A DNA stretch of 64,000 nucleotides from Falsirhodobacter halotolerans (GTDB taxonomy: Bacteria > Pseudomonadota > Alphaproteobacteria > Rhodobacterales > Rhodobacteraceae): contig NZ_JALJAZ010000001.1 of the NCBI RefSeq assembly GCF_022899245.1, positions 2,329,001-2,393,000 of the forward strand, given 5' to 3'. Within the stretch, counting starts at the first letter, position 1. Each line of letters starts with the position of its first letter. Below are positions 55,776 to 64,000 of this stretch, one piece after another. A program made the position numbers and the translations under genes. The notes under the pieces were generated by a model that saw only the letters and a list, made by a program, of their open reading frames with translations, had not been told where the DNA came from and ran no database searches.

Positions 55776-56021
55776 ATGGCGCAGCGGCTTCACCTCGTGT
55801 TCGGGGGCGAACTCGTCTCCCCCTCGAAGAACGTGTTCCGGGACATGAACGAGATCGACATCGTCGGCATGTTCCCCGACTATGACAGCGCGTTCAAGGC
55901 GTGGAAGGGTGCGGCGCAACGCACCGTGGACGACGCCCACACCCGTTACTACATCGCCCATATCCACCGCCTGCGGGACGAGGCGCAGCCCGCCTCCCCC
56001 ACGGAAGAGCTGGGCATCTGA
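55776..56021 (+). CDS. DUF4170 domain protein
   Basis: An 81-residue protein of the alphaproteobacterial DUF4170 family (MAQRLHLVFGGELVSPSKNV, IVGMFPDYDSAFKAWKGAAQ, DDAHTRYYIAHIHRL). No catalytic residues are evident, and no signal or membrane segment, so it is cytoplasmic. An AGGAGG site precedes the ATG at ideal spacing. The waaA-like gene starts 12 bases after the stop and lpxK overlaps that, so it is the first gene of a lipid A-related operon; DUF4170 is often found just before these genes in the family. Confidence 0.88.
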   Translation: MAQRLHLVFGGELVSPSKNVFRDMNEIDIVGMFPDYDSAFKAWKGAAQRTVDDAHTRYYIAHIHRLRDEAQPASPTEELGI

Positions 56022-56033
56022 TCCAGACCGGAC

Positions 56034-57221
56034 ATGGCCCATTCGTTCGGCCTTTCGCTTTACGCCGCAACACAGCGGCGTGAGCCCGGTGCGCCCGACC
56101 CCCGTCCCCGCCCCGCGGGGGCGCTGGTCTGGGTGCACGCCCCGACCGTCGACGCCGCGCGCCCCCTGACCGAACTGGCCCGGCGGCTGGCCGAGGAGCA
56201 GGACCGCACCGTCCTCATGACCGGCGCGGAAGGGCCGCCCCCCCCGCCCAAGGGGGTTCTGCGCGCCGATCTTCCGGGCGAGGGGCGGGCCCAGATCCGT
56301 GCGTTTCTGGACCATTGGCGGCCCGATCTGGGCCTGTGGATGGAGGGGGACCTGCGCCCCGCCCTTCTGGCGGACGCCGCGGCGCGGGGCATTCCCCTGA
56401 TCTTCGCGGATGCACAGCACGCCCGCCTGCCCGACCGCGCGCGCTGGTTCCCCGGCCTGACCCGCGCCACCATGGGCCATTTCGCCCATATCCTGACGCT
56501 GGATGACGCCGCATCGCGTGCCTTTCTGCGCGCGGGCGCGGATGAGGGCCGCGTGAAGGTCGCAGGCCGCATGGAGGAGCCGCACCTGACCCTGCCCTGC
56601 ACCGAGGCGGAGCGCGCGGAACTGGCGCGCACCATCGGCGCGCGCCCGGTCTGGCTGGCCGCCTGCCTGCCGCAGGTGGAGGAGGACGCCGTCATCGCCG
56701 CCCATCGCTCCGCCCTGCGCCTGTCGCACCGTCTTTTGCTGATCGTCATGCCGGAAAGTGCCGACCGCGCCGCCGAACTGGCGCGGCGGATGGAGGCGGC
56801 GGGCCTGTCCGTCGCCCAGCGCGCGCAGGAGGATGACATCCACCCCGAAACCGAGGTCTATATCGCCGACCACCCCGACGAACTGGGCCTGTGGTATCGG
56901 CTGGCCTCGATCTGTTACGCGGGCGGATCGCTGACCACCGGCGCGCGGCGCGATCCGCTGGAGGCGGCGGCGCTCGGCTCCGCCCTGATCCACGGGCCGA
57001 AAGCGGGGATCTATGCCGCGCCCTTCGCCCGGCTGGCGGCGCGGGGGGCGACGCTGCCCGTCACCCAGGCCAAGGGGCTGGGCGACGCGCTGGCCGACCT
57101 GATGTCGCCCGAACGGGTCGCCGCGTTGGCCGGGGCCGCATGGGACATGGCGTCCGATGGCAGCGAGGTCACGGACCGCGTGCTGGACCTGATCGACCGC
57201 ATGATCGAGGAACGCGCATGA
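56034..57221 (+). CDS. WaaA/KdtA-like glycosyltransferase, divergent
   Basis: A 395-residue relative of 3-deoxy-D-manno-octulosonic acid (Kdo) transferase, by position between DUF4170 and lpxK. It departs from canonical WaaA. The N-terminal membrane anchor is absent. The HSVSVGE loop that holds the catalytic Glu is HAPTVDA (residues 35-41) with Ala where Glu stands. The METELWPNL motif is MEGDLRPAL (Trp to Arg). The GGHNPLEAA loop is [17 protein letters not shown] and GGSL are kept. It may still transfer Kdo with another base, use a different sugar, or be inactive. Stop overlaps lpxK (ATGA). Confidence 0.72.
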   Translation: MAHSFGLSLYAATQRREPGAPDPRPRPAGALVWVHAPTVDAARPLTELARRLAEEQDRTVLMTGAEGPPPPPKGVLRADLPGEGRAQIRAFLDHWRPDLGLWMEGDLRPALLADAAARGIPLIFADAQHARLPDRARWFPGLTRATMGHFAHILTLDDAASRAFLRAGADEGRVKVAGRMEEPHLTLPCTEAERAELARTIGARPVWLAACLPQVEEDAVIAAHRSALRLSHRLLLIVMPESADRAAELARRMEAAGLSVAQRAQEDDIHPETEVYIADHPDELGLWYRLASICYAGGSLTTGARRDPLEAAALGSALIHGPKAGIYAAPFARLAARGATLPVTQAKGLGDALADLMSPERVAALAGAAWDMASDGSEVTDRVLDLIDRMIEERA

Positions 57222-58222
57222 CCGCCCCCGCCTTCTGGTTCACCCCGCCGGACCGCCCGGCCTGGCCCGCGCGCCTGCTGTCGCCCCTGGGGGCCGCCTA
57301 TGCCGCCGCCACCGCGCGGCGGGTGGCGCGCGCAGGATGGCGCGCCCCGGTGCCCGTGATCTGCGTCGGCAACCTGAACGCGGGCGGCACGGGCAAGACG
57401 CCCACCGTCATCGCCCTTCTGGACCGTCTGGCGGCGCGCGGGGTGGCCGCGCATGTTGTCTCGCGCGGCTATGGCGGGTCGGAGGCGGGGCCGCTGCGGG
57501 TGGCGGGTCAGGGGGCGGACCGCGTGGGGGATGAACCGCTGTTGCTGGCCGCCTTCGCCCCCACATGGGTGGCCAGGGACCGCGCGGCGGGGGTGCGGGC
57601 GGCCGTCGCGGCCGGGGCGCAGGCCATCGTGCTGGATGACGGCTTTCAGAACCCCGCCGTCCACAAGGATATGTCGATCATCGTCGTCGATGCGGCCAAG
57701 GGGTTCGGCAACGGGCGCTGCCTGCCCGCAGGGCCGCTGCGCGAACCCGTGGCGGCGGGGCTGGCGCGGGCCGATCTTCTTTTGTCCATCGGCCCGCCCG
57801 CCGCACAGGCGGGGTTCACGGGGGATTGGTCCGTCCCCCATCTGCGCGGCGCGCTTCAACCGCTGGATACCGGCGTGTCATGGGCGGATGCGCCGGTGGT
57901 GGCCTTTGCGGGCATCGGCCACCCGGAGAAGTTCTTCGCCACCCTGACCGATCTTGGGGCAAGGCTGGTCGCCGCCCACCCCTTGCGCGATCATCAGCCC
58001 CTGACCCCCGCCCTCCTGACCCGCCTGACGGCGGAGGCACAGGCCAAGGGCGCGCGGCTGGTCACGACGGAAAAGGACGCGGTGCGTGTGCCCGCGTCCT
58101 TCCGGTCATCTATCATGACCCTGCCCGTGCGTCTGGCGCTGGACGATCCGGCCCCGCTGGACGCGGCGCTGGACCGCGCGCTTCACAGCTCGGCGTCGAT
58201 CAGCTCTTTCAGGTCGGCATAG
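57218..58222 (+). CDS. lpxK: Tetraacyldisaccharide 4'-kinase
   Basis: Inner-membrane-associated kinase of 334 residues that adds the 4'-phosphate to lipid A precursor. Walker A is [20 protein letters not shown] at residues 47-66, followed by [21 protein letters not shown] and [20 protein letters not shown], with conserved DDGFQ. The C-terminus has [14 protein letters not shown] and TTEKDAVR. An N-terminal hydrophobic stretch ([14 protein letters not shown]) fits membrane contact. ATG 57218 overlaps the upstream stop. Its last 40 bases overlap the convergent dsbA-like gene in another frame, an unusually long overlap. Confidence 0.93.
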   Translation: MTAPAFWFTPPDRPAWPARLLSPLGAAYAAATARRVARAGWRAPVPVICVGNLNAGGTGKTPTVIALLDRLAARGVAAHVVSRGYGGSEAGPLRVAGQGADRVGDEPLLLAAFAPTWVARDRAAGVRAAVAAGAQAIVLDDGFQNPAVHKDMSIIVVDAAKGFGNGRCLPAGPLREPVAAGLARADLLLSIGPPAAQAGFTGDWSVPHLRGALQPLDTGVSWADAPVVAFAGIGHPEKFFATLTDLGARLVAAHPLRDHQPLTPALLTRLTAEAQAKGARLVTTEKDAVRVPASFRSSIMTLPVRLALDDPAPLDAALDRALHSSASISSFRSA

Positions 58223-58806
58223 CTCATGTTCGAATGCTTGGCCCCGTTGACGAAGATCGTCGGCGTGCCCTCGACGCCGTCTTCCTTCACGTTCGCCTCG
58301 TAATTCTCGACCAGCGCCTGCGCCATGGCCCCGTCCTGCATGCACTGATCCATCGTCGCGTCATCCATGCCCGCCGTGCGGCCGATCCGCTTGAGGTTCT
58401 GCACCACCACCGCCGGATCGGACGACCCGGCCCATTCGCGCTGCTGGTCGAACAGCATGTCGGACACGCCGAAATATCGCATCTCGCCCCCACAGCGGGC
58501 GATCATCGACGCCCACAGGCCATAACGGTCGAAATACACCTCGCGGAAGATGAACTTCACCTTGCCGGAATCGATGTAATCCGCCTTCAACTTATCGAAC
58601 ACGTTGGTGTGGAAATCGGCGCAATGCGGGCAGGTGTAGGAGGCGTATTCCACGATGGTGACCGGCGCGTCGGCCTGGCCCAGCACCAGTTCCGGCACGG
58701 TGGGGGCGGTCTGTTCGCCGGCGGGGGCGGTATCTTGGGCCAAAGCGGGCAGGGCCATGCCCCCCAGGGCGGCGGCCAGCGCCACGGCGGCAAGACGGAT
58801 TTTCAT
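58183..58806 (-). CDS. DsbA-family thioredoxin-fold protein, exported
   Basis: A 207-residue periplasmic protein with a Sec signal [20 protein letters not shown] (cleaved after ALA near residue 23). The thioredoxin active site is [19 protein letters not shown] (CPHC) and the cis-Pro loop is [20 protein letters not shown]. DsbA-like disulfide oxidants or DsbC-like isomerases have this layout. Immediately upstream on the same strand, one base away, is the DciA-like gene, so they are coupled. The 3' end overlaps lpxK by 40 bases. Confidence 0.9.
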   Translation of the reverse strand: MKIRLAAVALAAALGGMALPALAQDTAPAGEQTAPTVPELVLGQADAPVTIVEYASYTCPHCADFHTNVFDKLKADYIDSGKVKFIFREVYFDRYGLWASMIARCGGEMRYFGVSDMLFDQQREWAGSSDPAVVVQNLKRIGRTAGMDDATMDQCMQDGAMAQALVENYEANVKEDGVEGTPTIFVNGAKHSNMSYADLKELIDAEL

Positions 58807-58807
58807 G

Positions 58808-59341
58808 TCAGGAGCCTTTCTTCGATTGCGCCATGCGCGTCAGATAATTGCGGGTGAGGGATTCGAGCGCGCGGCGCAACCCCTCGTCTTCCGTGCCGGT
58901 CGCCATGTTCGCCGCCTCCGCCTCGACCTTCGGGTCGGGCGGCGCGGGGGCCTTGGGGATGGCGGCGAAGTCGGCCTGCCCCCCGTCGAACCCCGTGGGG
59001 GCCGTCTGCGTCAGCACGACGCGGCTGATGGCGGCATATCCATAACAGGCGTTCACCTTGCCGATCAGACGCGGTTTTTCCATCTCCACCATCGGGGCGT
59101 GGGCGGACCGCACCAACAACGTCAGCGTCGCCCCGAACCCGTCGCGCGGATAGCTGACCTTCACGGGCCGCGTCACCCGCGCCAGATCCGGCCCGACGAT
59201 CTCGGCCCAGGCGGTCAGCAACCGGGTGACGGCGAACCCGCGCGTTTCCCCCGCCGCGCGTATCCGCTCCTTCAACAGCGCGGATGCGGGCTCGAACCCG
59301 CGAAAGCGGCGTTCGGTCCGGGGGGGGGCGGGTTTGGCCAT
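58808..59341 (-). CDS. DUF721 / DciA-like protein
   Basis: A 177-residue DUF721 protein; DciA-type members help load the replicative helicase DnaB. The conserved region includes GFEPASALLKERIRAAGETR, the helix FAVTRLLTAWAEIVGPDLAR and PRDGFGATLTLLVRSAHAP. A low-complexity stretch with Pro/Ala follows before LRRALESLTRNYLTRMA. GAGGAG lies ahead of the ATG at 59341; an in-frame ATG at 59362 is an alternative. The gene is divergent from mutY. Its stop is one base before the DsbA-like start. Confidence 0.85.
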   Translation of the reverse strand: MAKPAPPRTERRFRGFEPASALLKERIRAAGETRGFAVTRLLTAWAEIVGPDLARVTRPVKVSYPRDGFGATLTLLVRSAHAPMVEMEKPRLIGKVNACYGYAAISRVVLTQTAPTGFDGGQADFAAIPKAPAPPDPKVEAEAANMATGTEDEGLRRALESLTRNYLTRMAQSKKGS

Positions 59342-59426
59342 CTGGCTCCTCGGGCGGGTCATGACTATGTTATGCGGTGGGGTCCGGCGTGATGCCAGAC
59401 ACATACCGCGAAGGATGGCGTAAAAC

Positions 59427-60491
59427 TTGCGTGACGAAAACCTGAGCCGACCGCTGCTGGACTGGTATGACCGCCACGCCCGCGACCTGCCTTGGCGCAT
59501 TCCGCCGGGGTCGGACGTCCGGCCCGACCCCTATCGCATCTGGCTGTCCGAGGTGATGCTGCAACAGACGACGGTGGCCGCCGTCCGCGCCTATTTCGCG
59601 CGGTTCACCACGCGCTGGCCGACCGTGGCCGATCTGGCCGCGGCGGAAGATGCCGAGGTGATGGCCGAATGGGCGGGCCTTGGATATTACGCCCGCGCCC
59701 GCAACCTTCTGGCCTGCGCGCGGACCGTGGTGGCGGATCACGGCGGGGCGTTTCCGGGCACCGAGGCGCAGTTGCGCGCCCTGCCGGGCATCGGCCCCTA
59801 TACCGCCGCCGCCATTGCGGCCATCGCCTTTGACGAACCGGCCGTGGTGATCGACGGCAATGTGGACCGCGTGATGGCCCGCCTACGCGCGATCGACACG
59901 CCCTTGCCCGCCGCCAAGCCCGAGATCGCCCGTGCGGCGGCGGCGCTGACCCCCGCCGACCGCCCCGGCGATTACGCGCAGGCGGTGATGGATCTGGGGG
60001 CCACGATCTGCACGCCCCGCGCGCCGGCCTGCGGCATCTGTCCGTGGATGGCCCCCTGCGACGGGCGGGCGCGCGGTATCGCAGCCGACCTGCCGCGCAA
60101 GACGGCGAAAACCACAAAGCCCACGCGCAGTGGCACCGTTTGGCTTGTCCGGCACCCGGATGGCCGGTGGCTGGTGGAGGATCGCCCCGCGCGCGGCCTG
60201 CTGGGCGGCATGTGGGGCTGGCCCGGAACCGGCTGGGATGTGGCCGGCGGAACCGGGGCGGGCGGGGACGCCCCCCTGACCGCCGACTGGCGCGATCTGG
60301 GCACGGTGCGCCACACGTTCAGCCATTTCCACCTGAGCCTGCGGGTGCTGTTCGCCCCCCTGCCCGCCGGGGCCAATCCCGAGCGTGGCAGCTTCCGCCC
60401 CCTGACGGGGCGCGAACTGCCCACCCTGATGCGCAAGGCCCACGCCCTTGCGGTGGAACCGCCCCCTCCTTCGGGCATTGACGGGCCATGA
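59427..60491 (+). CDS. mutY: A/G-specific adenine DNA glycosylase
   Basis: Removes adenine mispaired with 8-oxoguanine. It has 354 residues with the helix-hairpin-helix (ALPGIGPYTAAAIAAIAFDE), catalytic Asp in VVIDGNVDRVMARL, the iron-sulfur loop CTPRAPACGICPWMAPC (C-x6-C-x2-C-x5-C) and a C-terminal NUDIX-like domain (RGLLGGMWGWPGTGWD). The frame opens at TTG 59427, the first start codon after an upstream stop, with AAGGA about 11 bases ahead; no ATG occurs before the conserved N-terminal helix. Divergent from the DciA-like gene; overlaps exoD by four bases. Confidence 0.94.
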   Translation: MRDENLSRPLLDWYDRHARDLPWRIPPGSDVRPDPYRIWLSEVMLQQTTVAAVRAYFARFTTRWPTVADLAAAEDAEVMAEWAGLGYYARARNLLACARTVVADHGGAFPGTEAQLRALPGIGPYTAAAIAAIAFDEPAVVIDGNVDRVMARLRAIDTPLPAAKPEIARAAAALTPADRPGDYAQAVMDLGATICTPRAPACGICPWMAPCDGRARGIAADLPRKTAKTTKPTRSGTVWLVRHPDGRWLVEDRPARGLLGGMWGWPGTGWDVAGGTGAGGDAPLTADWRDLGTVRHTFSHFHLSLRVLFAPLPAGANPERGSFRPLTGRELPTLMRKAHALAVEPPPPSGIDGP

Positions 60492-61126
60492 CCCAGCCCC
60501 CCGTCGCCCCGGACCGTATCGCCCCGGACCATATCACCCCCGACAACGACCTTCAGGACATCGTGGCCAAGCTGCGCGATCTGGGGGGCCATCGGGACGA
60601 TGTCTCCATCGCCGACATGCGCCTGACCATAGGCGAGCGGAGTTTCGGCCCGATGCTCGCGATCCCCGCCCTGATCGAGATCAGCCCCATCGGCGGCATC
60701 CCCGGGGTGCCCACGGTCATCGCCCTCATCATCACGCTGGTGGCGGCGCAGATCGTGTTCGGGCGCAGGCATCTGTGGCTGCCGGGGTTTCTCGACGATC
60801 GCACCGTGACGGGGGACAAGTTGCAGGGCGCGATGGACTGGCTGCACCGCCCGGCGGGCTGGATCGACGCCGTGCTGCGCCCCCGCCTGCAGATCGTCGC
60901 CCGCGGCTTTGGCCTGCGCATCGTCGCGGCTTTGTGCATCGGACTGTGCGCGACCGTGCCGCCGCTGGAACTGGTTCCCTTCGCCTCCACCCTGCCCATG
61001 GCCGCGATTGCGCTGATGGGGCTGGGGCTGATGGCGCGGGACGGGGTGGTGATCCTGGGGGCGGCGGCGATCTCGCTGGGCAGTTTCTGGTTCGTCGCGC
61101 GGACGGTGGCGGGCATCACGACATGA
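60488..61126 (+). CDS. exoD: ExoD family membrane protein
   Basis: A 212-residue integral membrane protein of the ExoD family, named from Rhizobium exopolysaccharide synthesis mutants; its activity is unknown. Hydrophobic stretches include PALIEISPIGGIPGVPTVI, ALIITLVAAQIVFG, LRIVAALCIGLCATVPPLEL and MAAIALMGLGLMARDGVVI. The typical sequence FGPMLAIPALIEISPIGGIP is well preserved. ATG 60488 overlaps the mutY stop (ATGA), so expression is coupled, although any link between repair and polysaccharide is unclear. The hairpin after it is a terminator for the opposite strand. Confidence 0.88.
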   Translation: MTQPPVAPDRIAPDHITPDNDLQDIVAKLRDLGGHRDDVSIADMRLTIGERSFGPMLAIPALIEISPIGGIPGVPTVIALIITLVAAQIVFGRRHLWLPGFLDDRTVTGDKLQGAMDWLHRPAGWIDAVLRPRLQIVARGFGLRIVAALCIGLCATVPPLELVPFASTLPMAAIALMGLGLMARDGVVILGAAAISLGSFWFVARTVAGITT

Positions 61127-61146
61127 AAAGGCCCCGCCGTGGGGTC
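61126..61146 (-). terminator. Rho-independent terminator after ccrM (minus strand)
   Basis: GGCCCC (61130-61135) and GGGGTC (61141-61146) form a six-base stem over a five-base loop; on the minus strand TTTT follows. It overlaps the exoD stop codon. The T tract lies only on the minus side. Confidence 0.72.
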
Positions 61147-61196
61147 ACGGCAGGGCAAGGGCGCGCGCTGGCAGACGCGCGCAGGAACGGGAAATG

Positions 61197-62309
<1,113 letters not shown>

Positions 62310-62337
62310 TCATGATGTCCGGCTTTGCGCCGTGTCT

Positions 62338-62346
62338 TGTGGATAA
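62338..62346 (-). promoter_or_regulatory. perfect DnaA box in the ccrM promoter
   Basis: TTATCCACA reads on the minus strand directly after the candidate -10 (62347-62352), so it overlaps the likely transcription start. Near-matches TTATCCCCA (62461-62469, plus) and CCATCCACA (62425-62433, minus) lie upstream inside rnhB. Confidence 0.6.
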
Positions 62347-62391
62347 ATCATGGGGCAGAATTGGGGGTAACGTCAATTTATATAATGAATC
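62347..62391 (-). promoter_or_regulatory. candidate ccrM promoter with GANTC site
   Basis: On the minus strand TTGACG (62371-62376) and CATGAT (62347-62352) are 18 bases apart. A GANTC site (GATTC on the minus strand, 62387-62391) lies about 10 bases upstream of the -35. CcrM methylation could thus feed back on its own promoter. The region is AT-rich. Confidence 0.5.
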
Positions 62392-62413
62392 AACGTGTTA
62401 GCTATTTCGCTTG

Positions 62414-63028
62414 TCACAACATCTTGTGGATGGTTTTGAACGAACGCCTATGATGTGGGGTTATCCCCAGGGTTTGCAGTCCGCGCTGATGATCTGCCGT
62501 GGGATAGCCTGCGTTCCGTTCCCACCCGTAACCGGGAAACTGTGCGGCCAATTCCGTCATTAGCCGGTCGCGCGCCACCTTGGCCACGATGGAGGCGGCG
62601 GCGATCGACAGGCATCGCGCGTCGCCCTTCACCAGCGGCACGCAGGGCAGCCCCAGATCGCGAATCGCAAGATTGCCGTCCACCAGCACGCAACAGACCG
62701 GACCCAGACCGGCCACCGCCCGACGCATGGCCAGATGGCTGGCCCAGAGGATGTTCAACTCGTCGATCTCCTCCACGCTGGCATGGGCGACGGACACCTC
62801 GGCCACGGCCCATATCTCCGCCTCCAGCGCCAGACGGCGCGCGGCGGTCAGCTTCTTCGAATCGTTCAGCCCCGCCGGAATGCGGGCTGGATCCAACCGG
62901 ACGGCGGCGGCGGTGACGGGACCGGCCAGCGGGCCGCGCCCCACCTCGTCCACGCCCGCGATTCGGATGTGGCCTTGGGTCAGGGCATGGGTCTCATGCG
63001 TGAAATCGGGGGTGGTGGGCAGGGTCAT
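62414..63028 (-). CDS. rnhB: Ribonuclease HII
   Basis: Removes ribonucleotides embedded in DNA and RNA primers. It has 204 residues. Catalytic acidic residues are in [20 protein letters not shown] (Asp 27 and Glu 28), followed by [11 protein letters not shown], an [15 protein letters not shown] helix, [10 protein letters not shown] (third acidic residue) and [15 protein letters not shown], all in normal order. The C-terminus is [13 protein letters not shown], including a DNA-binding tail. GGGCTGGCG lies ahead of the ATG but no strong site is seen. It precedes ccrM on the same strand, with the ccrM promoter in the 113-bp gap. Confidence 0.96.
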   Translation of the reverse strand: MTLPTTPDFTHETHALTQGHIRIAGVDEVGRGPLAGPVTAAAVRLDPARIPAGLNDSKKLTAARRLALEAEIWAVAEVSVAHASVEEIDELNILWASHLAMRRAVAGLGPVCCVLVDGNLAIRDLGLPCVPLVKGDARCLSIAAASIVAKVARDRLMTELAAQFPGYGWERNAGYPTADHQRGLQTLGITPHHRRSFKTIHKML

Positions 63029-63100
63029 GCGCCAGCCCTACGCCCCCGCGCCGGGGGCGGCAAGGCGTCACACGCCTGTCACCGCAAAAGGGCAAAACGC

Positions 63101-63129
63101 TTGCACAAGGGGGGGCGGGACCCTATGTG
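63101..63129 (+). promoter_or_regulatory. weak candidate promoter for nspC
   Basis: TTGCAC (63101-63106) and TATGTG (63124-63129) are separated by 17 bases, upstream of the nspC start at 63167. Consensus agreement is poor (about half of each hexamer). Confidence 0.25.
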
Positions 63130-63166
63130 TGCCCCCTGATTTTTTGCCCCGAAGCGGAGGCGTGCG

Positions 63167-64000
63167 ATGCCCCAGACGCCCTATTACCGGATCGACCTGG
63201 CTGCGGTGAAACGCAACATGGCGGTGATCGACCGTCTGTGCGCCGCGTCCGGCGCAAAGGCCCTTCTGGCGCTGAAATGTTTCGCCACATGGCCGGTGTT
63301 CGACACGATGCGCGACCACATGGCCGGCACGACCTCCTCCAGCCTCTATGAACTGCGCCTGGGGCGGGAAAAGTTCGGCAAGGAAACCCACGCCTATTCC
63401 GTCGCGTGGAGCGAGGCGGAAATCGACGAGGCGGTGTCCTATGCCGACAAGATCATCTTCAATTCCATCGGTCAGCTGGACCGGTTCGAGGGCAATGCCG
63501 CGGGGATCGAGCGCGGCCTGCGCCTCAACCCCGGCATCTCCACCTCCGGCTTCGATCTGGCGGACCCCGCGCGGCAGTTCAGCCGTCTGGGCGAATGGGA
63601 TGCCGACAAGATCGCGGGCGTGATCGACCGAATTTCCGGCTTCATGATCCATTACAACTGCGAGAACGGCGATTTTGACCTTCTGGATCGGCAGTTGACC
63701 CAGATCGAGGAACGCTTCGGCCACCTGTTTGCCCAAGTCGAATGGGTCAGCCTTGGCGGCGGCATCCATTTCACGGGCGAAGGCTATCCGGTGGACGCCC
63801 TCGCCGCGCGGCTGAAGGCGTTTTCCGACCGTTTCGGCGTGCAGGTCTATCTCGAACCCGGCGAGGCGGCGATCACCAACACCGCCAGCCTTGAGGTGAC
63901 GGTCTTGGACATCCTGAACAATGGCAAGGATCTGGCCATCGTCGATTCGTCGGTCGAGGCGCATATGCTCGATCTGCTGATCTATCGCATCGCGGGCAAA
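63167..64000 (+). CDS. nspC: Carboxynorspermidine decarboxylase, 5' part
   Basis: PLP-dependent decarboxylase of the alanine racemase fold that makes spermidine (or norspermidine) from its carboxy form; this bypasses S-adenosylmethionine. The 278 residues seen run from MPQTPYYRIDLAAVKRNM. The PLP lysine is Lys 37 in ALLALKCFATWPVF, then TTSSSLYELRLGREKFG, IIFNSIGQL, RLNPGISTSGFDLADPARQF, HYNCENGDFDLL, WVSLGGGIHFTGEGYPVDAL and VYLEPGEAAITNTA. The frame is still open at the right edge. GGAGG precedes the ATG. The partner carboxyspermidine dehydrogenase would be beyond the window. Confidence 0.92.
   Translation, partial: MPQTPYYRIDLAAVKRNMAVIDRLCAASGAKALLALKCFATWPVFDTMRDHMAGTTSSSLYELRLGREKFGKETHAYSVAWSEAEIDEAVSYADKIIFNSIGQLDRFEGNAAGIERGLRLNPGISTSGFDLADPARQFSRLGEWDADKIAGVIDRISGFMIHYNCENGDFDLLDRQLTQIEERFGHLFAQVEWVSLGGGIHFTGEGYPVDALAARLKAFSDRFGVQVYLEPGEAAITNTASLEVTVLDILNNGKDLAIVDSSVEAHMLDLLIYRIAGK

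Noticed and set aside
61126-61146. Hairpin as a terminator for exoD
   Set aside because: No T tract follows on the plus strand; the T run is on the minus strand, which assigns it to ccrM.

Overview
The window is GC-rich alphaproteobacterial chromosome, most likely from the family Rhodobacteraceae (order Rhodobacterales). The grounds are the gene families: a CcrM-type GANTC methyltransferase, the alphaproteobacterial form of serC next to serA, a Rhodobacter-type porin, a bacteriophytochrome kinase, TspO, HspQ, DUF2125, DUF3576 and DUF4170 proteins, and carboxynorspermidine decarboxylase. The genus cannot be fixed from the sequence. I see no rRNA, tRNA, CRISPR array, insertion sequence, integrase or prophage gene. 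This is ordinary, densely packed core chromosome with about 61 protein genes, two of them cut by the window edges.

Layout. 1-6.8 kb: end of a VOC protein, gyrB, zapE, an acyl-CoA thioesterase, manC and serB. 6.8-13.1 kb: a Tat-exported serine hydrolase, a bacteriophytochrome histidine kinase, and divergent from it serC-serA behind a probable structured leader RNA. serB, serC and serA together give the whole phosphorylated serine pathway within about 7 kb. 13.1-17.1 kb: a phosphoesterase, tspO, and three glycosyltransferase-type genes (RgpF-like, DxD-type, GT2-like) on the minus strand. 17.2-19.8 kb: rpsO-pnp. 20-25 kb: an RTX protein, accD-folC, a DUF3576 lipoprotein and a highly expressed-looking porin. 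25-32.4 kb: a YggS protein, an operon of ribA, a tiny membrane protein and an L,D-transpeptidase, an orphan OmpR-type regulator, xth, then thioredoxin/TPR, Lon-N domain and Trm112 genes, and a ubiquinone hydroxylase. 32.5-39.6 kb: amidase, aminotransferase, ftsK, lolA, SLT lipoprotein. 39.7-43.7 kb: hspQ, free-methionine-sulfoxide reductase and pseudouridine synthase, then a divergent LLM oxidoreductase / CitMHS transporter pair. 43.7-48.5 kb: leuS-lptE-holA and a small beta-barrel-like protein. 48.5-55.6 kb: flavoprotein, TldE/PmbA, DUF2125, SDR and a DEAD-box helicase. 55.8-64 kb: DUF4170-waaA-like-lpxK, DsbA, DciA-like, mutY-exoD, ccrM, rnhB and the start of nspC.

Envelope building is the main recurring theme: lptE, lolA, the waaA-like gene, lpxK, porin, L,D-transpeptidase, SLT lipoprotein, glycosyltransferases and exoD. 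The second theme is chromosome replication and segregation: gyrB, ftsK, holA, DciA, ccrM, rnhB and mutY. Gene packing is extreme. Many ATGA/GTGA overlaps imply translational coupling, and several convergent pairs share or abut their stop codons.

I found no obviously new multi-gene system. The best leads are regulatory or single-protein. They are a DnaA box plus GANTC site in the ccrM promoter, a gyrB -10 hexamer embedded in an inverted repeat, a perfect 22-bp inverted repeat upstream of the orphan bacteriophytochrome, a WaaA-like protein lacking the usual catalytic residues, and a palindrome between the LLM and CitMHS genes.
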